Assembly (NCBI GenBank): GCA_946482515.1
Contig: CAMLRS010000007.1
Coordinates: 124,001-188,000, forward strand
From: an uncultured Flavobacteriales bacterium
Lineage (GTDB): Bacteria > Bacteroidota > Bacteroidia > Flavobacteriales > Crocinitomicaceae
DNA: 64,000 bases
Direction: 5' to 3'
In this document: positions 34,964 to 44,204 of the stretch, in pieces
How positions within the stretch are numbered: the first letter of the stretch is position 1
Layout of the letters: every line of letters starts with the position of its first letter
The notes under the pieces: generated by a model
What the model saw: the letters and a program-made list of their open reading frames with translations, nothing else
What the model was told of the DNA's origin: nothing
Databases searched by the model: none
Made by a program: the position numbers and the translations under genes

Positions 34964-35998
34964 ATGAAACTTCTCATCATCGGGGGCGGTATCGCCGGAA
35001 CGACACTGGCACAGCATTGCATCGATCGTAACATGGAATTCCGTTTGGTGGAAAAAGGCACCAACGAATGCTCGCAGATGGCCGCCGGGATTATGAACCC
35101 GCTGGTATTCCGACGCATCAATGTGAGCTGGCGCGTGGCAGAAATGCTGCCGTTTGCCGCCGATTTCTACCGCAGAATGGAAACCCGGCTAAACGGCTCG
35201 TTCTTTTCGGAAATACCGATTCGTCGCTTATTTGCCAGCGAGCAGGAAGCAGGCTACTGGCGACAAAAGCAGGACCAGCCGGTTTACAGTGATTACCTCA
35301 AATCGCTCGATGAAGCCGATGCGCAATTTCCGTCGGAGAAGAACACCTTTGGTACGGGAGTGGTGCGCGGTAGTGCGATTGTGAAAGCGGCGCAGTACAT
35401 TCCGGCGCAATGGCGCTGGCTCGAAGAACAAGGAAAACTCGATCGCTCGGCGGTGGATTACGCTGCGATCGATCCCGTTGCTGGAACCTATAAAGGCGAA
35501 GCGTTCGACTGCATTGTATTTGCCGAAGGCAAAGACGGCCGTTCGAATCCGTGGTTCAACTTTTTGCCACTCCAGGCTACCAAAGGTGAATTGTTGACGA
35601 TAGAAGCTCCAACGCTTTCCCAATCCGAATCGCTGAACCGCAAGTGTTTTCTCTTTCCGCTCGGGAACGGACAATTCCGCGTCGGATCTACCTACGTTTG
35701 GGATACCGACGATACGACCATCACCACAGCAGGTCGCGAAGCAATCGTGGAAAACCTTGGCTCCGTCACTGACGAACCGTTTACCATCGTGGACCAGCAA
35801 GCTGGCGTTCGTCCTACGGTGACCGACCGCCGTCCGTTGCTGGGGAAACACCCGGAATACCCAAAATTGGCCATCGCCAACGGACTTGGCACCAAAGGCT
35901 TTATGATGGCACCGCTGCTGATGCGGGAATTGCTGGAACATCTTACAGAAGGAAAAGCGTTACACCCGGAAGCGGATATTGTGCGCTTCGCGAACTAA
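34964..35998 (+). CDS. FAD-dependent oxidoreductase (DAO family)
   Basis: A 344-residue soluble flavoprotein. The N-terminal Rossmann motif LLIIGGGIAGTTLAQHCIDR binds FAD, and CSQMAAGIMNPLVFRRI resembles the second contact in the D-amino-acid oxidase family. Toward the C terminus GVRPTVTDRRPLLGKHPEYP and GLGTKGFMMAPLLMREL match the conserved FAD/substrate region. The substrate is unknown; amino acids or thiazole precursors are typical of the family. It is followed after 82 nt by the MBL hydrolase gene, which has its own promoter box. Confidence 0.85.
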   Translation: MKLLIIGGGIAGTTLAQHCIDRNMEFRLVEKGTNECSQMAAGIMNPLVFRRINVSWRVAEMLPFAADFYRRMETRLNGSFFSEIPIRRLFASEQEAGYWRQKQDQPVYSDYLKSLDEADAQFPSEKNTFGTGVVRGSAIVKAAQYIPAQWRWLEEQGKLDRSAVDYAAIDPVAGTYKGEAFDCIVFAEGKDGRSNPWFNFLPLQATKGELLTIEAPTLSQSESLNRKCFLFPLGNGQFRVGSTYVWDTDDTTITTAGREAIVENLGSVTDEPFTIVDQQAGVRPTVTDRRPLLGKHPEYPKLAIANGLGTKGFMMAPLLMRELLEHLTEGKALHPEADIVRFAN

Positions 35999-36008
35999 TC
36001 TTTGCTCC

Positions 36009-36028
36009 CCTGTCTGCCGACAGGCAGG
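36009..36028. repeat. Palindromic repeat CCTGTCTGCCGACAGGC, copy 1
   Basis: A near-palindrome of 20 nt between genes. The same 17-nt core occurs in inverse orientation inside a coding region at 45089-45105. Confidence 0.6.
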
Positions 36029-36068
36029 TTTGGTGGTGAAACAAACGATTGCATTCCCTCCCAATCCC

Positions 36069-36076
36069 TATCTTTG
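36069..36076 (+). promoter_or_regulatory. -7 promoter box of the MBL hydrolase gene
   Basis: TATCTTTG, a full match, ends 4 nt before the ATG at 36081. Confidence 0.65.
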
Positions 36077-36080
36077 CCCC

Positions 36081-36722
36081 ATGAAAATTCAGGCTTTTAC
36101 ATTTAACGGTTTCCAGGAGAATACGTATGTTGTTTCGGGTGCTTCGGGCTCGGCTATTATCATCGATCCGGGTTGTTACGACCGTTTCGAGCAGCAGGAT
36201 TTGCAGGACTACATTGCTGAGGAACAGCTGACCGTAAAAGCGCTTTGGAATACGCATTGCCACATTGACCACATTTTGGGTAATGCGTTTGTGAGCCGTA
36301 CATATAACGTTCCGCTGGCGGCGCATAAGGAAGAATTGTTCACGCTCAGCATGGCCGAACGCTCGGCAATGATGTACGGTCTGGCAGCTTACGAGCCTTC
36401 TCCTCAGCCAACCGTATGGTTCGAAGACCACCAGGAGCTGACAATAGACGATCTGCATTTCAAAGTGATCTTCGGTCCCGGACATTGCGTGGGTCACGTG
36501 GCGTTCTACAGCGAAGCGGAAAAAGTACTGATCGGCGGCGATATCCTGTTCCGCGGTTCTTTCGGTCGAACGGATCTGCCCGGCGGCGATATGGAAACAC
36601 TGAAAGACACCATTCACAACCGCATCTTCACCTTGCCGGAAGATGTCGTGGTGTATTCCGGTCACGGACCGGCCACAACAATCGGCGAAGAGAAGCGTTC
36701 GAATTATATCTGGCAGTTCTAA
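36081..36722 (+). CDS. Metallo-beta-lactamase-fold hydrolase (glyoxalase II-like)
   Basis: A 213-residue soluble zinc hydrolase. The motif NTHCHIDHILGN gives HxHxDH, GPGHCVGHV the next His, IGGDILFRGSFGRTDLPGGD the bridging Asp, and VYSGHGPATTIGEE the last His, so both zinc sites are complete. The GRTDLPGGD stretch is typical of short glyoxalase-II-like thioesterases that hydrolyse S-lactoyl or related thioesters. The length agrees with the short form. The start at 36081 is fixed by the box just upstream. Confidence 0.9.
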   Translation: MKIQAFTFNGFQENTYVVSGASGSAIIIDPGCYDRFEQQDLQDYIAEEQLTVKALWNTHCHIDHILGNAFVSRTYNVPLAAHKEELFTLSMAERSAMMYGLAAYEPSPQPTVWFEDHQELTIDDLHFKVIFGPGHCVGHVAFYSEAEKVLIGGDILFRGSFGRTDLPGGDMETLKDTIHNRIFTLPEDVVVYSGHGPATTIGEEKRSNYIWQF

Positions 36723-36822
36723 AACGGGGGATCATCCACATCTTTTAACCGCTTATCACTCAATCGCTTGGCGAAATGTTTATTATTGACTAAACTTGTG
36801 CTTGCTAAGCAGATAACTGAAA

Positions 36823-37137
36823 ATGAACGCACTGGCCGTATCGGATACTTTTTCAAAAGCGATCACGCTGATCGAGTTTGAGAAAAGCGGCAATCCCCAG
36901 GAAAAATACAGGCCTGGCGGATCCATTCTGCGTATGTTCATTCGCGAAGCCATGAAAACGGGCAGCTACATTCCGTATATCGAACAGGTTTTTGCCGAAA
37001 CCGAACAGCGTTTGCCCGAGCTGGAAGAAGAAATCGACGCCTACAACAACGCAACGTTCAGTGTCAGCCTGGAACATTCCGACCCCGATGCTTACCGCAG
37101 GATGCGTTTGCTGGAAGCGTTGGAAGAAGACGCGTAA
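36823..37137 (+). CDS. Small acidic protein of unknown function
   Basis: A 104-residue soluble protein. No motif is recognised. It is largely helical by composition (FIREAMKTGSYIPYIEQVFAETEQRLPELEEEIDAYNN) and ends in a strongly acidic tail (RRMRLLEALEEDA). There is no signal peptide. It sits alone upstream of the SNF2-type helicase gene in the same direction with a 57-nt gap. A near -7 box TAAACTTG (36791-36798) lies 24 nt upstream. Coding is supported by normal codon usage and a promoter box only. Confidence 0.6.
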   Translation: MNALAVSDTFSKAITLIEFEKSGNPQEKYRPGGSILRMFIREAMKTGSYIPYIEQVFAETEQRLPELEEEIDAYNNATFSVSLEHSDPDAYRRMRLLEALEEDA

Positions 37138-37179
37138 CCATCTTTCGCTTTCCTTTGACAAGTTGCTGCTTGTTTTCCC

Positions 37180-37187
37180 TAGCTTTG
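37180..37187 (+). promoter_or_regulatory. -7 promoter box of the SNF2 helicase gene
   Basis: TAGCTTTG, a full match, ends 7 nt before the ATG at 37195. TTTG at 37154-37157 lies 22 nt upstream. Confidence 0.6.
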
Positions 37188-37194
37188 TGCATCC

Positions 37195-40100
37195 ATGACA
37201 CAGCTCCGGTTCAAACCTTTTCGCGATCTTATTCAGCACATGACGACTGCCAATACGCGCAGCCGGTACATGGATAGCCGTGTCGTTTCGCTGGACATCG
37301 AAGACGGTAAAATCCGCGCATTGGTTCAGGGAACCGGCAATTACGGCGTGTCGATCGAATACAACGACCAAAAAGTCGTGCGCGCGGTGTGCTCGTGCCC
37401 GTATGAGCTGGGTGGTTATTGCAAGCATATCGTACACGTGCTGGTTCTTGCCGATGCAAAGCTCCAGAATGAAGAGATCGCGCAGGAAATCCTGAAAATC
37501 AACAACTATTTCGTGCTGGAACGGACCAATCTGCTCCAGATGGAACGCCGCGATATCGACCGCATTTCGCTGGTGTATCACCGCCTTGGCGGCGTACGGA
37601 ATACGCTTTCAATTACCCACGGCGAGATCCATATCAACGAGATCCGGCTTACGCTCGAACGCGGTTATTCTGTTGAGGCGGAATGCCACATCGTGCAGCG
37701 CAACGAAGACCTTCTGCTACGATGCAGCTGTGCCGGAACGAAGAGCTCGTTTCCGTGTCAGCACCTCAATTTCGCACTGAACGAGATCATCCGGACAGCC
37801 GATTACCAATTACCGTTCGATGCCGAACGCCGGGCTTTTCTACTAAGGCGAAAAGCAGAAAGCATCGGCCTGAAGAATGTCGAGCATCCCGATGAGCTCT
37901 TCGATATTCACCTGGAGAACCACCGCGTGTTCATTCAGCCGAAAGTGAAATTCCTGGCGCTGGACGAGCAGTCGCAGGCACGTTTGAAAGAAGAGCTGCT
38001 GCCTGCGTTCCAACTCCCGAAGTCGCAAAAGACCGATACGAAACAATTGCTCGTACTTTCCGAAAGACGCTACGATGAGCAGATGGTGTTTAGGCTGATG
38101 CAGGCACCGCTGGCCAAAAGCGGCGAGATCAAAGCTCCCGTGCGCGAAGTTTCCCTGAAAGAAAAGCTGGCGCATACCACTGATCCGGAAGCCCTGCGTT
38201 TTTACCTGGCATTGCTGCAGCAGGAAGTTCGGGAAGATACGTCCGGGCAGGCTACAGAGCGGTCACGATCCGAAGAGAGCGCCGAACGGATGAAATTCCT
38301 GAAAGACATTCTCCACAATCCGTTCGGACTGGATACGTACTTTGCGGAAGACGGCACTTACGGTTACGGCCCGTTGAAAGTGCAGCCCAAAAACCTGGAA
38401 CCGGTAACGATCGTTCCGGCCGATGCCGCAGCCACCATTCATGTCGAGCAGAAAGATGAATTCTATGTGCTGACCTGCTCGGTTGAGCTGGAAAACCGCA
38501 TATATCAATCGAAAAACCTGAAAGTAACCGGGAACTTCTTTGTGCATTCAGGCGACCGGCTGTTGTTCGTTCACAACGAAGCCGTGCTGCGCGTGCTGAA
38601 GTTCTTCCGGGAGAATAAAGACGAAATTTTCCTGCATAAATCCCAATTCCAGGAGTTCCGCGAAGATTTTCTCGACCGTCTCGAGCAATCGGTAACGGTT
38701 TCCTACAGCTTTGTGAAAGCCGCACCGGCGCGTGTGATCAAGAAGCAGAAGCTGGATCAGATCAGCGAACACCTGATTTACCTTTCCGAATCCGATGATT
38801 TTGTGCTGATCACGCCCGTGATGCGCTATGGCGAAATCGAAGTACCGGTGCTTTCGCGACGGACGCTCTATACCGAAGATCCGGCCGGTGGATTGTATTC
38901 CGTCGAGCGAAATGAGGCAGCCGAACACCGCTTTATTAAGACGATTAGACAGCAGCACCCATACTTTGCTGAGCAGGAAGCAAACGAATTTTATTACCTG
39001 CACAAGCGTCATTTTCTCGACGAAGGCTGGTTTGCGGAAGCGTTTGAAAACTGGCGCGAACAGGGTTTTGTGATTCTGGGCTTCAATCAGCTGAAAAACA
39101 ATCGTCTGAACCCGCACAAGATCAAGGTGCAGACATCGGTGATTTCCGGCATCGACTGGTTCGATATTCACGCAAACGTATCGTTCGGCAAGCAGGAAGT
39201 CGGGCTGAAGGAAATTCAGAAATCCGTCCTGAATAAGAGCCGTTATGTGGAGCTGGCCGACGGCACGAAGGGTATTTTGCCGGAAGAATGGCTGGAGCGA
39301 TTCGGGCATTATTTCCGCTCGGGCGAGCTGAAGAACGGTGTGATCCGGACACACCGAACGAATTTCACACTGATCGATGAACTGTTCGAGGAAGAAGTGC
39401 TATCGAAAGAAGTGCGTGCCGAAATGGAGATCTATCGTGAAAAACTGGCACAGTTCCATTCGATCCGTTCGGTGAAAATTCCCGCAAAATTGAATGCAAC
39501 ATTACGGGATTATCAGAAAGAAGGTCTGAACTGGCTGCATTTCCTCAACGAATTTGGCTTCGGCGGTTGCCTGGCAGATGACATGGGATTGGGTAAAACG
39601 ATACAAATCATCGCTTACCTGCTGTCGTTGCAGGAAGCCGGGAACCGGACGCCGCACCTGGTCGTTGTTCCGACCTCGCTGCTCTTCAACTGGCAGAACG
39701 AATTGCAGAAATTCGCACCTTCGTTCCGCTACGCAGTGGTCCACGGCAGCAACCGGGAAAAAGTGAGCCGTTTCGAAAACTACGACATCGTTCTTACAAC
39801 ATACGGAACGCTGTTATCGGAAATCGAAACGCTGAAAAATGTTCACTTTGACTGCATCGTCCTCGACGAATCGCAGGCGGTGAAAAACATCGGGTCGAAG
39901 CGCTACAAAGCCGTTCGCCTGTTGCAGGGAAGACAACGGCTTGTGCTGACGGGAACGCCGATCGAGAACAATACCTTCGATCTGTATGCACAGCTGTCGT
40001 TTGCGAATCCGGGACTGCTCGGTTCGGCCAAAAAATTTGCCGACGACTATTCGATGCCGATCGACAAATTCCAGGATTCGGCGCGGGCGAAGGAGCTGCA

Positions 40101-40875
40101 GAAAAAGATCCACCCGTTTGTGTTGCGCCGTACCAAGAAACAGGTCGCCAAAGAGCTGCCGGAAAAGACCGAAATGGTTGTTTACTGCGAAATGCAAAGC
40201 GAGCAGCGTCGCGTGTACGAGATCTACAAAAAAGAATTCCAGAAGCTGCTGAAAGGCATGAATGATAAGGAATCCGGCGAATCGAGTCTGCATATTTTGC
40301 AGGGAATGACCAAGCTGCGACAGATCTGTAACTCACCTGCGTTGCTGGGCGACGACGAATACTACGGCGATCAGTCAGCCAAGCTCGATGAGCTCCTGCA
40401 CCAGATCGAAGACAAAAAAGACGATCACAAGATGCTGGTCTTTTCACAGTTCGTCGGCATGCTCGACCTCATAAAAGCGGAGCTCGACAAGGCCGGGATC
40501 GGCTACGCGTACCTGACCGGTCAAACGAAAGATCGCCAGGAACAGGTGGAATTGTTCCAGACCGACGACAGCATTCGCGTGTTCCTCATCAGCCTGAAAG
40601 CCGGCGGAACGGGACTCAACCTCACTTCCGCGGATTACGTGTTTGTCATCGATCCATGGTGGAACCCGGCCGTGGAAAACCAGGCGATCGACAGAGCCTA
40701 CCGCATCGGACAGGAAAAGAAAGTCGTTGCGGTGCGACTGATCACACCCGACACGATCGAAGAAAAAATGCTGTTATTGCAGGAACGCAAGCGCGAGCTG
40801 GCGCAGGATATCGTACACACAGATACGGCTGTGCTGAAACAGCTGAGCCGGGAAGATTTGATGAATCTCGTTTAG
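37195..40875 (+). CDS. SNF2-family helicase with two SWIM-type zinc fingers
   Basis: A 1226-residue DNA-dependent ATPase. Two CxCx7-8CxH fingers lie near the N terminus: Cys66, Cys68, Cys76, His78 (CSCPYELGGYCKH) and Cys177, Cys179, Cys188, His190 (CSCAGTKSSFPCQH); bacterial SNF2 proteins usually have one. A long middle region follows, then the helicase core from about residue 765: Walker A DDMGLGKTIQ, DEAH-box variant DESQ, LTGTPIENN, and the second lobe with FSQFVGMLDLI, LKAGGTGLNLTSADYV and DRAYRIGQ. All helicase motifs are intact. The role is probably in chromosome transactions; no partner is adjacent. Confidence 0.9.
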   Translation: MTQLRFKPFRDLIQHMTTANTRSRYMDSRVVSLDIEDGKIRALVQGTGNYGVSIEYNDQKVVRAVCSCPYELGGYCKHIVHVLVLADAKLQNEEIAQEILKINNYFVLERTNLLQMERRDIDRISLVYHRLGGVRNTLSITHGEIHINEIRLTLERGYSVEAECHIVQRNEDLLLRCSCAGTKSSFPCQHLNFALNEIIRTADYQLPFDAERRAFLLRRKAESIGLKNVEHPDELFDIHLENHRVFIQPKVKFLALDEQSQARLKEELLPAFQLPKSQKTDTKQLLVLSERRYDEQMVFRLMQAPLAKSGEIKAPVREVSLKEKLAHTTDPEALRFYLALLQQEVREDTSGQATERSRSEESAERMKFLKDILHNPFGLDTYFAEDGTYGYGPLKVQPKNLEPVTIVPADAAATIHVEQKDEFYVLTCSVELENRIYQSKNLKVTGNFFVHSGDRLLFVHNEAVLRVLKFFRENKDEIFLHKSQFQEFREDFLDRLEQSVTVSYSFVKAAPARVIKKQKLDQISEHLIYLSESDDFVLITPVMRYGEIEVPVLSRRTLYTEDPAGGLYSVERNEAAEHRFIKTIRQQHPYFAEQEANEFYYLHKRHFLDEGWFAEAFENWREQGFVILGFNQLKNNRLNPHKIKVQTSVISGIDWFDIHANVSFGKQEVGLKEIQKSVLNKSRYVELADGTKGILPEEWLERFGHYFRSGELKNGVIRTHRTNFTLIDELFEEEVLSKEVRAEMEIYREKLAQFHSIRSVKIPAKLNATLRDYQKEGLNWLHFLNEFGFGGCLADDMGLGKTIQIIAYLLSLQEAGNRTPHLVVVPTSLLFNWQNELQKFAPSFRYAVVHGSNREKVSRFENYDIVLTTYGTLLSEIETLKNVHFDCIVLDESQAVKNIGSKRYKAVRLLQGRQRLVLTGTPIENNTFDLYAQLSFANPGLLGSAKKFADDYSMPIDKFQDSARAKELQKKIHPFVLRRTKKQVAKELPEKTEMVVYCEMQSEQRRVYEIYKKEFQKLLKGMNDKESGESSLHILQGMTKLRQICNSPALLGDDEYYGDQSAKLDELLHQIEDKKDDHKMLVFSQFVGMLDLIKAELDKAGIGYAYLTGQTKDRQEQVELFQTDDSIRVFLISLKAGGTGLNLTSADYVFVIDPWWNPAVENQAIDRAYRIGQEKKVVAVRLITPDTIEEKMLLLQERKRELAQDIVHTDTAVLKQLSREDLMNLV

Positions 40876-40882
40876 CTCGCAG

Positions 40883-40904
40883 ATTCCGCAGACCAGCGCG
40901 GAAT
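40883..40904 (+). terminator. Hairpin after the SNF2 gene
   Basis: ATTCCGC pairs with GCGGAAT around AGACCAGC just after the stop, with an AGAT/ATCT extension. There is no clean T run, so it may instead be a dispersed palindrome. Confidence 0.4.
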
Positions 40905-41032
40905 AATCTCTGTTCCGAGCTTGATTTCAACAAAAAGCTAAGACCTTTCGGTTTCTTTTAAAGGAGATCCCTTTGCTTTCCTAACCAAACATTGTGCATC
41001 CAATAATCTTTGCTCCTTTGTGGTGAAGGGGA

Positions 41033-42343
41033 TCACTTCCTTCTAAAGAAAATTCGCACCGGAACACCCTGGAAATTGAACTGCTCGCGCAGGCGGTTTT
41101 CCAAAAATCGCTTGTAGGAATCCGGAATGTACTGCGGCAGGTTACAGAAGAACGCAAACGCCGGAGCGTGCGTAGGCAGCTGCTGTACGTATTTGATCTT
41201 GATGTATTTTCCTTTGAGGGCCGGCGGTGGCGAAGCATTGATGATGTCGAGCATGATATCGTTCAGCTGCGAAGTCGGGATCTTCCGGATGCGGTTCTCA
41301 TACACTTCCATCACATTTTCCAGCGCCTTGTGGATACGCTGCTTCGTTTTGGCCGACGTAAAAATGATCGGTACATCGTTGAACGGAGCGAGATCTTTGC
41401 GCAGCTGCTCTTCGTACTGCACGCTGGTCATGGTGTCTTTTTCAACGAGGTCCCATTTATTCACCAGCACCACCACACCTTTGTGGTTTTTCTCAGCGAT
41501 GTAATAAATGTTGAGGTCCTGCTTCTGGAGACCTTCCGTGGCGTCGATCATGAACACACACACGTCACAGTTCTCGATGGTGCGCACCGAACGGAGAACG
41601 GAATAGTATTCGATGTCTTCGTGAACCTTTGCTTTTTTGCGGATTCCGGCCGTATCGATCAGCATGAAGTCGAATCCGAAAGCGTTGTAGCGCGTATCGA
41701 TGGAATCACGGGTAGTTCCCGAAATATCCGTAACGATGTTGCGCTCTTCACCTGTGAGGGCATTGATGAACGATGATTTTCCTACGTTCGGGCGACCAAC
41801 TACGGCGATGCGCGGCAGGTTGGCTTCTTCTTCCGCACGCGGGTCTTCCTTGTCGAAATGCTTTACAGCTTCATCCAGGATGTCGCCTGTTCCCGAGCCG
41901 TTTGCTGCGGAAAGATCGTAGACTTCACCAAGTCCGAAGGACCAGAATTCGCTGGAAAGTCCCACGCGATCGGTGTTATCGACCTTGTTGGCCACGATCA
42001 TGACTTTTTTCTTCGCTTTGCGGAGCATGTTGGCCACGGTCTCGTCGAGATCGACGATTCCCGTTGTCACATCTACCACGAACAGAATGACGTTGGCTTC
42101 ATCGATGGCAATTTCGACCTGTTTGCGGATCTCGCCTTCGAAAATGTCGTCGGAACCGTGAACATAACCGCCGGTGTCGATCACCGAAAACGGAATGCCG
42201 TTCCATTCGCCACGACCGTAAATACGATCACGCGTTACGCCGCTGACTTCTTTCACGATCGCGCGGGTGGATTCCGTAAGGCGGTTAAACAGGGTGGACT
42301 TCCCGACATTTGGTCGTCCGACGATGGCAATGATATTTCCCAT
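41033..42343 (-). CDS. der: Ribosome-assembly GTPase Der (EngA)
   Basis: A 436-residue protein with two G domains in tandem, the hallmark of Der, required for 50S assembly. The first P-loop is [12 protein letters not shown] (residue ~8) with DTGGYV and NKVD; the second is [12 protein letters not shown] (near residue 186) with DTAGIRKK and NKWDL. The C-terminal KH-like domain (from about [17 protein letters not shown] to [10 protein letters not shown]) binds RNA. The length is normal. It lies 98 nt downstream of era on the same strand, with a hairpin between them, so the two ribosome GTPases are neighbours and may be co-regulated. Confidence 0.96.
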   Translation of the reverse strand: MGNIIAIVGRPNVGKSTLFNRLTESTRAIVKEVSGVTRDRIYGRGEWNGIPFSVIDTGGYVHGSDDIFEGEIRKQVEIAIDEANVILFVVDVTTGIVDLDETVANMLRKAKKKVMIVANKVDNTDRVGLSSEFWSFGLGEVYDLSAANGSGTGDILDEAVKHFDKEDPRAEEEANLPRIAVVGRPNVGKSSFINALTGEERNIVTDISGTTRDSIDTRYNAFGFDFMLIDTAGIRKKAKVHEDIEYYSVLRSVRTIENCDVCVFMIDATEGLQKQDLNIYYIAEKNHKGVVVLVNKWDLVEKDTMTSVQYEEQLRKDLAPFNDVPIIFTSAKTKQRIHKALENVMEVYENRIRKIPTSQLNDIMLDIINASPPPALKGKYIKIKYVQQLPTHAPAFAFFCNLPQYIPDSYKRFLENRLREQFNFQGVPVRIFFRRK

Positions 42344-42394
42344 GTTGTTAATTGTTGACGTACTTCACAGCACTACTTTTAAATTATCAATGAG

Positions 42395-42440
42395 CAATTA
42401 TAAATTATCAAGGGCTTGATAATTCAGCAATTTATAATTG
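42395..42440 (-). terminator. Nested hairpin after era
   Basis: The inner stem TTATCAA-gggc-TTGATAA is enclosed by CAATTATAAA and TTTATAATTG. A direct repeat TAAATTATCAA lies on the left side. It ends one base before the era stop. Confidence 0.5.
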
Positions 42441-42441
42441 A

Positions 42442-43317
42442 TCAGTATCCGTATTTCTTCAGTTTTTGTTCGTTTGTCCGCCAGTCCTTGTCGACTTTGA
42501 TGAACGTTTCCAGGAACACCTTTTGCCCCAGGAACGCTTCCATATCGATACGTGCGGCCCGGCCGATGCGCTTCAGCATTTCGCCTTTTTTACCGATCAG
42601 GATGCCTTTCTGCGAATCGCGCTCCACGATGATCACCGCGCGGATGTGTGTGATATTCTCGCCTTCCTGGAAGGTTTCGATCTCGACCTGGCAGGCGTAA
42701 GGCACTTCTTTATCGCAGTGGAGGAAGATCTTCTCACGGATCATTTCGGCCACGAAGAACCGCATCGGACGATCGGACAGCTCTTCCTTGTCGAAGTAAG
42801 CCGGTCCTTCCGGTGCGAGCTCCAGGATGCGGTCCCAGATGCGCTCGATGTTGAATTTATGCAAAGCCGAAACCGGGATGATCTCCGCATTCGGCACTTT
42901 TTCCTGCCAGTATTCGCGGCGCGCCACTACTTTATCCTGGTCGCCGAGATCGATCTTGTTGATGATCAGCAACACCGGGATTTTCAGTTTCTGAATACGC
43001 AGGAGTGTGTCCTTGTGGTTCATATCCGTTTCGTGCATATCGGTAATGAACAGCAGGATATCGGCATCTTTCAGCGACGTTTCCACGTAGCTCATCATCG
43101 CTTCGTGGAGCTTATAGGAAGCATTCACCACGCCCGGCGTATCCGAAAAAACGATCTGGTAATCATCGCCGTTCATGAGCCCGTGGATGCGGTGACGCGT
43201 TGTTTGCGCCTTGTCGGTCACGATGGACAATTTCTCACCCATCAGCCCGTTCATAAGGGTCGATTTCCCGACATTCGGGCTTCCAACAATGTTAACGAAA
43301 GCGGATTTGTGAGTCAT
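42442..43317 (-). CDS. era: GTPase Era
   Basis: A 291-residue GTPase that binds the 3' end of 16S rRNA and aids 30S maturation. The start at 43317 (MTHKSAFVNIVGSPNVGKST) is chosen; the longer in-frame start adds 27 untypical residues. The motifs are [31 protein letters not shown] (G3 and switch) and INKIDLG (G4). The KH domain is C-terminal with the conserved VIVERDSQKGILIGKKGEMLK loop. A -7 box (reverse TATCTTTG, 43357-43364) lies 39 nt upstream. Der follows downstream. Confidence 0.96.
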   Translation of the reverse strand: MTHKSAFVNIVGSPNVGKSTLMNGLMGEKLSIVTDKAQTTRHRIHGLMNGDDYQIVFSDTPGVVNASYKLHEAMMSYVETSLKDADILLFITDMHETDMNHKDTLLRIQKLKIPVLLIINKIDLGDQDKVVARREYWQEKVPNAEIIPVSALHKFNIERIWDRILELAPEGPAYFDKEELSDRPMRFFVAEMIREKIFLHCDKEVPYACQVEIETFQEGENITHIRAVIIVERDSQKGILIGKKGEMLKRIGRAARIDMEAFLGQKVFLETFIKVDKDWRTNEQKLKKYGY

Positions 43318-43356
43318 TTTCCGGATTTGAAACTGCCTTTTGTGAGCAAGCGGGTG

Positions 43357-43364
43357 CAAAGATA
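43357..43364 (-). promoter_or_regulatory. -7 promoter box of era
   Basis: Reverse-strand TATCTTTG, a full match, lies 39 nt before the ATG, giving a longer leader than most genes here. Confidence 0.45.
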
Positions 43365-43519
43365 GGGCATTCGACTGACAATCCATCATTGCGAGCACCT
43401 TAGAACGCGTTCACGACGTCATACAGGTAGGCCAGGAGGCAGGAAAAACGCAAAAAAAAGAAAACGCATGCAGCGAAAACCACTTTCGGCCATCTGTAGA
43501 GAAAACTAAGCAACTAATT

Positions 43520-44152
43520 ATGAAGAAAATTCACATCTTTTCCATTGTATTGCTGGCAGCCTCGACAGCGATACTTTCCTGTGAGAAGGAAAATCCCACC
43601 GAACCGGTGAACTATGATGACACTACGCCGCCGTGTTCGTTTTGTCCAACGACCATGATGGAGCTGAACAGCAGCGGAATGGTAGAAGAGTCTTTTGCCG
43701 AACAGGTAGCCTTCTATCACCCTGACGGAATGATTGTCAATCCGACAATGGTTAATCGCACCACAAACGGTTATTACGGTTTCAGTGAAGGAATGGCCAT
43801 CCGGTTCAATTTCGCCGAGCTGCCACTGGCTTGTGTGTCGAATAAGATCACCTTTTCGCATGCCCGTTTTGCTACGAACAGTAACGATAATCCGAGCCTG
43901 GTGAATGTACAGTTTCCGGGAACACCGCTCGTAGTAACCGTTCCGGATTCATTACAGTATTTCCTCGGGCCGTATGGCTATACGGTAGAGCATCACTTCC
44001 AGCCGGGTTATGTGTATATGAATACCGCCGGCGACGGATTTGTGGGCGTAGTGGATTCCGTCATTATCAGAGGACCGGAATTCGAAACCGTGACCATCGG
44101 AGCGAATTTATTCGAGTCAGAGCTGCGGAACATCTGCGTCTCACACGAGTAA
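43520..44152 (+). CDS. Exported lipoprotein of unknown function
   Basis: A 210-residue protein with signal MKKIHIFSIVLLAASTAILSC; the ILSC lipobox puts the lipidated Cys at 21. The mature part has a Cys-rich start (PPCSFCPTTMMEL) and many Asn, Thr and aromatic residues in likely beta strands (YTVEHHFQPGYVYMNTAGDGFVGVVDSV). It resembles secreted beta-sandwich proteins but no family is recognised. A strong hairpin (44176-44203) closes the transcript before the sigma-factor gene. Confidence 0.7.
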   Translation: MKKIHIFSIVLLAASTAILSCEKENPTEPVNYDDTTPPCSFCPTTMMELNSSGMVEESFAEQVAFYHPDGMIVNPTMVNRTTNGYYGFSEGMAIRFNFAELPLACVSNKITFSHARFATNSNDNPSLVNVQFPGTPLVVTVPDSLQYFLGPYGYTVEHHFQPGYVYMNTAGDGFVGVVDSVIIRGPEFETVTIGANLFESELRNICVSHE

Positions 44153-44175
44153 ACCCAGATACTACTACCATTACC

Positions 44176-44203
44176 GGGAAAAGGAGGCTTGCTTTCTTTT
44201 CCC
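44176..44203 (+). terminator. Hairpin between the lipoprotein and sigma-factor genes
   Basis: GGGAAAAG (44176-44183) pairs with CTTTTCCC (44196-44203) around a 12-nt loop. It ends at the TTG start of the sigma gene and may also affect its translation. Confidence 0.5.
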
Positions 44204-44204
44204 T

